From Rhodoferax sp. (GTDB lineage: Bacteria > Pseudomonadota > Gammaproteobacteria > Burkholderiales > Burkholderiaceae_C), in NCBI GenBank assembly GCA_024236015.1, contig JACKLK010000013.1:1-64000 (forward strand): a stretch of 64,000 nucleotides of DNA, written 5' to 3'. Below the pieces are notes generated by a model. It did no database searches and had not been told where the DNA came from. It was given only the letters and a program-made list of their open reading frames with translations. Below, in pieces: positions 18,174 to 25,393 of this stretch (position 1 is its first letter; each line of letters starts with the position of its first letter). The position numbers were made by a program, and so were the translations under genes.

Positions 18174-19532
18174 ATGACGGGCCGCCTGTTCCACGACGTG
18201 CCGGGCCGGTCGATCCGTGCCCGGCTGATCCTGGGCGCGACGCTGGTGCTGGTCGCCTTCGTCGCCGCCGCCGGCTGGGCCGTGCAGCGCGCCCACACCG
18301 ACAGCGTGCGCGCGGCGCATCTTGCGCAATTGCAAGGCACGGTCTACCTGCTGCTGGCCGGCGCCGAGGTCGATACCGACGGCGCGCTGCTGATGCCCGC
18401 ATCGTTCCCCGAGCCGCGCCTGTCGCTGCCCGGATCGGGCCTGTATGCCAGCGTGCGCAATCTGGCGCGCGACACCGCCTGGCGCTCGGCCTCCACCGTC
18501 AACGTCGACCCACCGTTCCTGCACGACACCGCCGTCGGTCAATGGCGCTTCGAGTCACCCGCGGCCAACGGCCGTGACTACCTGGCCGTGGCCTTCGGCG
18601 TGCGCTGGATCGTCGGTGCACAGGCCACGGTGCTGCAACTGTCGGTGCTCGAGGACGCCGCCGCGTACCGGCGCGAAGTGGCCGCATTCGCCCGCACCTT
18701 GTGGACCTGGCTCGGCGGCGCCGGCGTGTTGCTGCTGCTGTCGCAGGCCGTGCTGCTGCAATGGGGCCTGTCGCCGCTGCGCCGCGTGGCGCTCGAGATC
18801 CGGCGCATCGAACGCGGCGAACAGGCCGAGGTGGAGCAGCACTATCCGAGCGAGATCGCGGCGCTGACCGACAACCTCAATACCTTGATCCGCCAGGAGC
18901 GGGTGCGCCAGACCCGCTTCAAGGAGGCCCTGAGTTACCTGGCCCACAGCCTGAAGACACCGCTGTCGGTGCTGCGCAATGCGGCCGACGAACCCGAGCC
19001 GCATTTGCGCACAACGGTCACGCAGCAGGTGCGGCGCATGGACGACATCGTGCAACACCAGCTCGGCCGCGCCGGCGCCGGCGGCACGGCACGTTTCGCA
19101 CCCTATCTGCGACTGGCGCCGATCACCGAGCGTGTGCGCGACGCGCTGGCCAAGGTCCATGCCGGCAAGGGCCTGGTGTTCACGCTGGACTGCCCGGATG
19201 CGCTGGACTGGCGCATCGACGAAGGCGACGCTTTCGAGTTGCTCGGCAACCTGATGGACAACGCGGCCAAATGGGCCACTCGGCAGGTGCGCGTGCAGCT
19301 GTCGCGTGACGTGCGGGGACTGACGATCCGCGTCGACGACGACGGAGCGGGTTTCCCGCGAGACACGGCGCCGGTGCTGCAACTGCATGTCCGTGGCGAC
19401 GAGCGGGTACCGGGCCATGGGGTCGGCCTGGCCGTGGTCGATGACCTGGTGGCCAGCCACCAGGGAAGCCTGGTGCTGGGCCGCTCCGACTGGGGCGGCG
19501 CGCGCGTCGAAATCGTATTGCCGGCGCTGTAG
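18174..19532 (+). CDS. PhoQ-like sensor histidine kinase
   Basis: The 452-residue inner-membrane kinase has a first span near residues 19-40, a periplasmic sensor of about 135 residues, and a second span near 175-198. HAMP and dimerisation helices follow, with the phosphorylated His258 in YLAHSLKTPLSVLRNAADE, then an ATPase domain with N-box NLMDNAAKWA, G1 DDDGAGFP and G2 GHGVGLAVVDDLV. The H-box wording and the short G-region are typical of PhoQ. The signal is unknown. It is encoded just after the response regulator. Confidence 0.9.
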   Translation: MTGRLFHDVPGRSIRARLILGATLVLVAFVAAAGWAVQRAHTDSVRAAHLAQLQGTVYLLLAGAEVDTDGALLMPASFPEPRLSLPGSGLYASVRNLARDTAWRSASTVNVDPPFLHDTAVGQWRFESPAANGRDYLAVAFGVRWIVGAQATVLQLSVLEDAAAYRREVAAFARTLWTWLGGAGVLLLLSQAVLLQWGLSPLRRVALEIRRIERGEQAEVEQHYPSEIAALTDNLNTLIRQERVRQTRFKEALSYLAHSLKTPLSVLRNAADEPEPHLRTTVTQQVRRMDDIVQHQLGRAGAGGTARFAPYLRLAPITERVRDALAKVHAGKGLVFTLDCPDALDWRIDEGDAFELLGNLMDNAAKWATRQVRVQLSRDVRGLTIRVDDDGAGFPRDTAPVLQLHVRGDERVPGHGVGLAVVDDLVASHQGSLVLGRSDWGGARVEIVLPAL

Positions 19533-19650
19533 CGGCGTCGGCCTCGGCGTGCGCCAGCGGCGCGCCTCAAGGCAAAGAATCGTTTTCGTTCAGCGCAGGT
19601 TCAGTGAGCCGGCGGCACCATCGAGGCAGCACAACCCAAGGAGCCAACCC

Positions 19651-20070
19651 ATGCTGTCCACCCTCTTGACCCGCAGGTTCACCTGCGCCGCGCTGCTCGC
19701 CGTCGCCGCGTGGGGCGCCGCAAGCACGGCGCACGCGCGCACCGACGTTGTCGTCTCCATCGGAGTCCAGCTGCCAGGGGTACACGTACATGCCGTACCG
19801 GTTCATGTGCCGCCACGCTACGTCCATGTCCAGCCGCGCCCCGTGTTCGTGCAGCCCGCGCCGGTCTACGTCCACCCCCGCCCGGTCTACATCCAGCCCC
19901 ACCCCGTGTACATCCAGCCCCACCCGGTGTTCATCCAGCCACCGATGCATGGCCACCATCATGGCAAGCCGCGCCACGGCTGGCGCAAGGCCCAGTGGGA
20001 ACGTGCCCATCTGCACGGCCACCGTGGACACAAGGACCATGGCGGGAGACATGACTGGCACCGGAACTGA
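19651..20070 (+). CDS. Secreted His/Pro/Val-rich repeat protein
   Basis: The 139-residue protein has a signal peptide ending AHA|RT. The mature chain has about nine repeats of the pattern [VI]-x-[VI]-[QHP]-P-x-[PY]-V, for example VHVQPRPVFVQPAPVYVHP and YIQPHPVYIQPHPVFIQPP. A tail very rich in His, Gly and Lys follows (GHHHGKPRHGW, HLHGHRGHKDHGGRHDWH). The repeat region suggests an extended polyproline-like stalk, and the tail could bind metal ions. I do not recognise a family. GGAG lies close before the ATG at 19651. It lies 118 bases after the sensor kinase and could be a target of that system. Confidence 0.7.
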   Translation: MLSTLLTRRFTCAALLAVAAWGAASTAHARTDVVVSIGVQLPGVHVHAVPVHVPPRYVHVQPRPVFVQPAPVYVHPRPVYIQPHPVYIQPHPVFIQPPMHGHHHGKPRHGWRKAQWERAHLHGHRGHKDHGGRHDWHRN

Positions 20071-20146
20071 GCGTCGGCCTGGCGCCGCGGTGGGCGGCAT
20101 GATCGCTGCGGCGTAGTCCGTTCGACCCACCCGGTACGCCCAGGTC

Positions 20147-20178
20147 TTGCGAACCATCGCTATTTGCGCACAATGGTT
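20147..20178 (+). promoter_or_regulatory. Candidate sigma-70 promoter overlapped by an inverted repeat
   Basis: The 312-base gap between the His/Pro-rich gene and the PEP-CTERM gene contains TTGCGA (20147-20152), a 17-base spacer and ACAATG (20170-20175). A perfect inverted repeat AACCAT (20152-20157) and ATGGTT (20173-20178) spans the same stretch, as an operator would. The rest of the gap shows no gene. Confidence 0.4.
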
Positions 20179-20382
20179 GTAACCTTGCCGGTCGGGCTGC
20201 TCGCCCGCAGCCCACGGCGGGTCGGCATCCGGCCGCCAGGCGGCGACAAGGCCATGGCCCCATTTGCGGGTCGCCCCATCTGACGCCGTTCCGGCGCAGC
20301 GTTGCACGCTCCCTCCCTGGCCTGTCTCGTTGCGACCAGCCGGCATCAGCCGCAGCCATCGCATGCACCAGGGAGAACCACC

Positions 20383-21105
20383 GTGCCACCTCGACTCCGA
20401 AACCTTGCCATCGCCGCACTCGTCGGCGCCACCTGTACCGTATCGCACGCCAGCCTGGAGACCCGCGCCGGCGGCGCGGCGGTGTTCGACACCGAGCTCG
20501 ACCTGACCTGGATCGTCGATCCCCACCTGGCCGCCGTCGAGAACTTCGGCGTGGCCGGCATCACCGCCATCCCCGTCCCCAGCCTGCCCGGCATCCACAC
20601 GGCCACCATGAGCTGGGACACGGCCATGAGCTGGCTCGACGCGATGAACGCGCACGGTGGCAGCGGCTACCTCGGCGTGAACAGCTGGCGCCTGCCAGCC
20701 ACCTTGCAACCGGATGCGAGCTGCTCGAACATCACGCCCACCTTGTCCGGCATCGTGCTGGCCGCCGGCACAGGCTGCGTCGGCAGCGAGATGGGTTACC
20801 TGCGCACGGTCGAGGGCATCTCGCTCACGTCGGTGCCCAACACCCCGCCCTTCACCAACCTGGGTGGCATCGGCTTCTGGTCGGGCACCGAGTTGCCGGT
20901 CGCCGCGGCTGAAAACGCGGCCTTTACCTATGTATTCAATGGCAACGGCGTGCAGGGCGTGGCGGACAAGAGCGCCGGTTACGGCGCCTGGGCGGTCGCG
21001 CAGGGCGACGTGTTGTCACCGGTGCCGGCGCCGGCTGCGGTGTGGATGTTCGGGGCCGGCCTGTGCGCGCTGCTGGCGCGGCGCAGGGTTCGGCAGGCCG
21101 CGTAG
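20383..21105 (+). CDS. PEP-CTERM sorted exported protein with DUF1566-like domain
   Basis: The 240-residue protein has a signal peptide ending SHA|SL. Its body has the Lcl/DUF1566 pattern: DTELDLTWIVDPHLA, then a segment around WDTAMSWLDAMNA and GYLGVNSWRLPATLQ, and later GGIGFWSGTEL. The C-terminus is a textbook PEP-CTERM tail: VPAPAAVWMFGAGLCALLARRR, that is a VPxP motif, a hydrophobic span and an Arg cluster. Such proteins are processed by an exosortase and exported with exopolysaccharide. No exosortase gene is in the window. The GTG at 20383 is preceded by GGGAG; an upstream ATG at 20302 is rejected because it spoils the signal peptide. Confidence 0.82.
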   Translation: MPPRLRNLAIAALVGATCTVSHASLETRAGGAAVFDTELDLTWIVDPHLAAVENFGVAGITAIPVPSLPGIHTATMSWDTAMSWLDAMNAHGGSGYLGVNSWRLPATLQPDASCSNITPTLSGIVLAAGTGCVGSEMGYLRTVEGISLTSVPNTPPFTNLGGIGFWSGTELPVAAAENAAFTYVFNGNGVQGVADKSAGYGAWAVAQGDVLSPVPAPAAVWMFGAGLCALLARRRVRQAA

Positions 21106-21248
21106 AAGTCATTCGCAGCCCGGCGTGGCACGGCGCCGCGCGCCGCGACCAGCCGGCGGGCAGGCGTGGCGGGTCAAACCGTTCCCGACACGGTATCGCG
21201 CTGACCGTCGTTTGCGACGAAACTCGGCTCCTGACCACGGAGCGCACC

Positions 21249-21770
21249 ATGGCGAAACGTCCGTCCGCAGAACCAAGCCGCGCATTGCGCGCACTCGCCT
21301 GCGCCGCATTCGGACTGGCGCCGGCCGTCGCCGCCCTTGCGGATGCGGGACGCCCCGATGTGTCCAATCCCGACCAGTTCCGATGCCAGGGCCGCAACCA
21401 GTTCTCCGGCGCACCCGACGGGCCCATCGAGAGGCAGGACGACAGCGGATACTGGCCCTACGCGGCCTTCTTCGTGGATCCGGTGGCGGGCACACCCACC
21501 ATCGTCTACGGCCCCGGCTTTCGCGCGCTCGACCCCTTGATGCAGGTCTTCATCCGCCGCCATGAATGCCAGCATGCGAACGGCATGCGCGACGAGATCG
21601 CGGCCAATTGCGCGGCGCTGGCGCAGATGCGCGCGCAGGGCCTGGCGCCGCAGCAGGAAGCACATCTGGCACGCTGGCACATGGCCGTGGGGCGGCTGGA
21701 CCCGCAATACGGCGGCAGCGCAGACGTGTTCTGGGATCGCACGGTGCGGTGCGCGGCGGGCCTGCGTTGA
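21249..21770 (+). CDS. Secreted putative HExxH metallopeptidase-like protein
   Basis: The 173-residue protein has a signal peptide ending near ALA|DA (residue 31). The mature domain contains H105-E-C-Q-H109, an HExxH zinc-binding motif, followed by D115-E-I-A-A-N-C121, which could supply the third acidic ligand. This arrangement is found in small uncharacterised secreted proteins of proteobacteria, and I cannot name the family. The short spacing between the motif and the second acid is unlike classical gluzincins. The gene is flanked by gene-poor stretches and appears monocistronic. Confidence 0.6.
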   Translation: MAKRPSAEPSRALRALACAAFGLAPAVAALADAGRPDVSNPDQFRCQGRNQFSGAPDGPIERQDDSGYWPYAAFFVDPVAGTPTIVYGPGFRALDPLMQVFIRRHECQHANGMRDEIAANCAALAQMRAQGLAPQQEAHLARWHMAVGRLDPQYGGSADVFWDRTVRCAAGLR

Positions 21771-21951
21771 AGGATCCACCCCTACGGCGCCGCCTGCATC
21801 CAAACAAGACGTCGTGTCCTGCGGCCGGACGATACGCCATGCGCCCGACATCCGAACCCTGTGACGAACCCGGTTCCACAGCAAAGGCGAGATTGTGTGG
21901 GCTGCACCTGGTCGCCACCCGATGCAGGCACGCAGTCTTGCAAGCCAGGCA

Positions 21952-22341
21952 TTACGCCGACGCGGCACCCTCATGGGGCAGATACCGACAATCCATCTCG
22001 TCGGCCAATGCGGCAAGCCTGAGATCACGCGTCCAGATGCGCGCCTGGCCGGACAACATGGCTGCGGCCAGCAGGCTCAGGTCCACGAATCCGCAGCCAC
22101 GCCCGAACAGGCGCCGGCGCTCGATGAACGACAGCAGTTCCGCTTGATGCGCCACCGCAATACTGTCGAGTGTCGCCAACATCGACACGACGGCATTACG
22201 TGCCGGGGGAGTCCCACATGCGACTTCCACGACAACATACGGATGGCAGACAACCAGCCCGATTTCGAGCAAGGACACCAGATGGTTGTCGCGCTGTTTG
22301 AAATGGGCCACCCAGACAGACGTGTCGACCAATACCCTCAT
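21952..22341 (-). CDS. vapC: VapC-type PIN-domain ribonuclease toxin
   Basis: The 129-residue PIN-domain protein has the acidic residues of the active site in order: Asp6 in LVDTSVWV, Glu39 in VVVEVACG, Asp87 in FVDLSLLAAAM and Asp106 in IWTRDLRL. VapC toxins cut tRNA or rRNA when free of antitoxin. The start overlaps the stop of the VapB gene by ATGA, so the pair is translationally coupled with the antitoxin first, the normal order. The next gene downstream in the same direction is far away. Confidence 0.9.
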   Translation of the reverse strand: MRVLVDTSVWVAHFKQRDNHLVSLLEIGLVVCHPYVVVEVACGTPPARNAVVSMLATLDSIAVAHQAELLSFIERRRLFGRGCGFVDLSLLAAAMLSGQARIWTRDLRLAALADEMDCRYLPHEGAASA

Positions 22342-22544
22342 GTCGGCAGACGATCCTCACGCCTGCGGGGTGCAAGGTCCATGTCGGGCACGGTGCCACC
22401 CAGCGCGGCCAGACGACGTGCAGTCTGAAGCTGGATGAAGGCCCGAACACACTCTCGGATCAGTTCGGATTTCTCGACACCCGGATCCGCCAAGGCCACG
22501 GCCTTGTCGTACAGGTCGTCGTCGATCGTGATGGTGGTTCGCAT
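22338..22544 (-). CDS. vapB: VapB-type antitoxin (ribbon-helix-helix)
   Basis: The 68-residue antitoxin has an N-terminal ribbon-helix-helix DNA-binding part (MRTTITIDDDLYDKAVALA, then EKSELIRECVRAFIQLQTAR) and a C-terminal acidic tail that would fill the toxin active site. It binds VapC and represses its own promoter. The start at 22544 is chosen because AAGGA stands six bases upstream. In-frame ATGs at 22550, 22559 and 22574 are less well placed. About 160 bases separate it from the lysR gene, and I see nothing further in that gap. Confidence 0.85.
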   Translation of the reverse strand: MRTTITIDDDLYDKAVALADPGVEKSELIRECVRAFIQLQTARRLAALGGTVPDMDLAPRRREDRLPT

Positions 22545-22704
22545 CGGCATTCCTTGCATCAAACGCGGCACCATTTTGCATCAATTCGAGATACGACGCC
22601 CATTGCACAAGCGATCGCCACCGTCGTCTGACGTGGAATGACGAGTGACGCACCGGACTGCGCTGCGCGCTGCGGGGCTATTCGCCTTCGAACGGCCCGG
22701 CGCC

Positions 22705-23619
22705 TCATGGACGCGCCGCCATACCAGCCTCCTCCACCAGCCAGTCGCGCAGATACACCGCCTCCGCCCGCAACTTGCCCCGCCGAGACGCGACGAGGTA
22801 GATGGGTTGGTCCGTCGTCACCGCCTGCGGCACCGGCCGCACCAGCAGCCTCTGCCCGATCAGCGGCTCGACCAGATGCCGCCAGCCCAGCGCCACACCC
22901 TGGCCCTCGATGGCCGCCTGCAACACGACCGAATAGTCGTTGAAGCGGAACAGCCGGGTGCTGCGCCCGAGGGTGACGCCGAAACGCGCCAGCCAGCCGG
23001 CCCAGCCCAGGCGCGGGCGGTAGCGCTCCTCCAGGTGCAGCAGGCTGGCGCGCGTCAGCGCCTGCACATCGACGATGGCGCCGTGCTCACGCAGGTAGGC
23101 CGGGCTGCAGACCGGGAAGATCTCCTCGTCGACGAAATGCCAGCGCTGGTGCTGTGGAAATTCGCCCGTGCCCAGCGTGATCGCCAGGTCGATGCGTTCG
23201 CGGCTCAGGTCGAGGTCGGTGTCGGTCGTGATGCAGCGCAACTCGATATCCGGATGCTGCTGCTTGAAGCGGGCGATCCGCGGCAGCAACCACCAGGTCG
23301 CGGTGGCGGTGGACACGGCCAGCGTCACCTGCGGGCCGCTGGCCATGGCCCGCACCTCGCTCAGGGCCTGGTCGATCAGCGTCAGGCCGAGTTGCGTCTG
23401 TTCCAGCAGGTGGCGACCGGCCTCGGTGGTCTCGACGCCCTTGTGGCGGCGCGCGAACAGCGCCACGCCGAGTTCGCGCTCGAGTTCGCGCATCGCATGG
23501 CTGATGGCCGGCTGGCTGATCGACAGCTCCTCGGCCGCGCGCGTGAAGCTGCCGGTGCGCGCAGCCGCCTCGAACGTGATCAGGTTCGCCATCGCCGGCA
23601 GCTGGAATCGTCTGGCCAT
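22705..23619 (-). CDS. LysR-family transcriptional regulator (GcvA-like)
   Basis: The 304-residue regulator has an N-terminal winged helix (LITFEAAARTGSFTRAAEELSISQPAISHAMRELE) and a C-terminal effector-binding domain. The motif SQPAISHAMRELERELGVALF and the length place it in the GcvA-like branch. It is divergent from the MttB-type methyltransferase gene with a 110-base gap that holds a candidate operator. By the usual LysR arrangement it should control that gene, possibly with a quaternary amine or derived metabolite as effector. Confidence 0.88.
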   Translation of the reverse strand: MARRFQLPAMANLITFEAAARTGSFTRAAEELSISQPAISHAMRELERELGVALFARRHKGVETTEAGRHLLEQTQLGLTLIDQALSEVRAMASGPQVTLAVSTATATWWLLPRIARFKQQHPDIELRCITTDTDLDLSRERIDLAITLGTGEFPQHQRWHFVDEEIFPVCSPAYLREHGAIVDVQALTRASLLHLEERYRPRLGWAGWLARFGVTLGRSTRLFRFNDYSVVLQAAIEGQGVALGWRHLVEPLIGQRLLVRPVPQAVTTDQPIYLVASRRGKLRAEAVYLRDWLVEEAGMAARP

Positions 23620-23624
23620 GAGCC

Positions 23625-23642
23625 CATCTTATGGCAAAGATG
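23625..23642. promoter_or_regulatory. Candidate LysR operator
   Basis: A perfect interrupted palindrome, CATCTT-ATGGCA-AAGATG, lies six bases upstream of the lysR start and 88 bases upstream of the mttB-type start. It contains the ATC-N10-GAT layout usual for LysR sites. A TACGAT hexamer at 23679-23684 could be the -10 of the methyltransferase promoter. Nothing else stands out in this gap. Confidence 0.5.
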
Positions 23643-23729
23643 AAAACGCGTGCCGATCACAAACCCCACGATTCTTTTTACGATGGGCGCCAATCGGCAG
23701 ATCCGCTGCCACCCACCAGGCCCCACGAC

Positions 23730-25262
23730 ATGAGTGACACTGATACCAAACGGCACCGCCGCGGCGGCCGCGAGCGGCGCGACCCGAACGCCAAGCCGGC
23801 GGCGCCGCCCTACATCCGGCGCAACATCCCGACCTACGACATCATGGGCGAGGAGAACCTGCAAAAGATCGAGGCCGCGACCGACCGCATCCTGGCCGAG
23901 GTCGGCATCGACATCCGCGACGACGACACCTGCCTGGCGCTGTTCCGCAAGGCCGGCGCGAAGATCGACGGCATGCGGGTGCGTTTCGAGCCCGGCCACC
24001 TGCGCGAGATCCTGAAGACCGCGCCGAAGGAATTCACCCAGCATGCGCGCAACCCGGCGCGTTCGGTGCAGATCGGCGGCAACAACGTGGTGTTCGCCCC
24101 CGCCTACGGTTCGCCGTTCGTGATGGACCTGGACAAGGGGCGGCGCTACGGCACGCTGGAAGATTTCCAGAACTTCATCAAGCTGGCCTTCAACTGCCCC
24201 TGGCTGCACCATTCGGGCGGCACGGTCTGCGAGCCGACCGACGTGCCGGTCAACAAGCGCCACCTGGACATGGTCTATGCCCACATGCGCTACTCTGACA
24301 AGGGCTACATGGGCTCGATCACGTCGGAGCAACGCGCCGAAGACTCGGTCGAGATGAGCCGGCTGCTGTTCGGCGCCGACTTCGTCGACCGCAACTGCGT
24401 CGTGCTGGGCAACGTCAACGTCAACTCGCCGCTGTTGTGGGACGGCACGATGACGACCGCCGCGCGCGCCTATGCCCGTGCCAACCAGGCCGCCGTCATC
24501 GTGCCCTTCATCCTGGGCGGCGCGATGGGGCCGGTGACCAATGCCGGCGCGATCGCGCAGTCGCTGGCCGAGACCATGGTCGGCTGCGCGATCACGCAAC
24601 TCGAGCGCCCCGGCGCGCCGGTGGTGTTCGGCAACTTCCTGTCCAGCATGTCGCTGCGTTCGGGTTCTCCCACCTTCGGCACGCCCGAGCCGGCGATCGG
24701 CTCGATGGTGATAGGCCAGCTCGCACGCCGGCTCGGCCTGCCGCTGCGCTGCGCCGGTTCGTTCACCACCTCCAAGCTGCCCGACGGCCAGGCGATGCAG
24801 GAGAGCGTGATGTCGATGTTGTCGGCCGTGCATTGCGGCGCCAACTTCATCCTGCATGCGGCCGGTTTCCTCGACGGCCTGCTGTCGATGAGCTACGAGA
24901 AGTTCATGATGGACGCCGACTTCTGCGGCGCGCTGCACAGCTACCTGGCCGGCGTGACCGTCGACGACAACACACTGGCGATCGACGCCTTCAAGGAAGT
25001 CGGCCCTGGCAGCCACTTCCTGGGTTGCGCCCACACCATGGCCAACTACACCACCGCGTTCTTCGACTCCACGATCTCCGACGACCGGCCCTGGGAGACC
25101 TGGAGCGAAGACGGCAGCAGCGACAGCGCCACACGCGCGAATGCACGCTGGAAGGCCTCGCTGGCCGAATACCAGATGCCGCCGATGGATGAAGCGGTGG
25201 ACGAGTCGCTGCGTGACTACGTCGCACGCAAGAAGGCGTCGATGAGCGACCAATGGTACTGA
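23730..25262 (+). CDS. MttB-family (trimethylamine methyltransferase-like) protein, non-pyrrolysine
   Basis: The 510-residue cytoplasmic TIM-barrel protein has family marks GSPTFGTPEPAIG, TTSKLPDGQAMQESVMSM and GANFILHAAGFLDG. The frame runs without an in-frame amber codon, so it is not a pyrrolysine enzyme. Relatives demethylate glycine betaine, proline betaine, carnitine or gamma-butyrobetaine and give the methyl group to a corrinoid protein. No corrinoid-protein or activase gene is in the window. The basic N-terminus (KRHRRGGRERRDP) is a common extension in proteobacterial members. The neighbouring demethylase-like flavoprotein and gamma-butyrobetaine hydroxylase genes suggest a quaternary amine substrate. 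Confidence 0.82.
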   Translation: MSDTDTKRHRRGGRERRDPNAKPAAPPYIRRNIPTYDIMGEENLQKIEAATDRILAEVGIDIRDDDTCLALFRKAGAKIDGMRVRFEPGHLREILKTAPKEFTQHARNPARSVQIGGNNVVFAPAYGSPFVMDLDKGRRYGTLEDFQNFIKLAFNCPWLHHSGGTVCEPTDVPVNKRHLDMVYAHMRYSDKGYMGSITSEQRAEDSVEMSRLLFGADFVDRNCVVLGNVNVNSPLLWDGTMTTAARAYARANQAAVIVPFILGGAMGPVTNAGAIAQSLAETMVGCAITQLERPGAPVVFGNFLSSMSLRSGSPTFGTPEPAIGSMVIGQLARRLGLPLRCAGSFTTSKLPDGQAMQESVMSMLSAVHCGANFILHAAGFLDGLLSMSYEKFMMDADFCGALHSYLAGVTVDDNTLAIDAFKEVGPGSHFLGCAHTMANYTTAFFDSTISDDRPWETWSEDGSSDSATRANARWKASLAEYQMPPMDEAVDESLRDYVARKKASMSDQWY

Positions 25263-25393
25263 GCCGCGCACCGAACACGACGACCACAACCTGAAGTACG
25301 CTCCACCCAGCGGCGCGCCAGGCCGGGCCTGTGACGAAGCCCCGCAAGCCCCGCGATGCGGACAAGGCAAGCGCCGATTGGAAACTGCACACC

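Noticed and set aside
23730..25262. A pyrrolysine-containing trimethylamine methyltransferase
   Set aside because: No in-frame TAG occurs in the body of the gene, so it belongs to the non-pyrrolysine branch.
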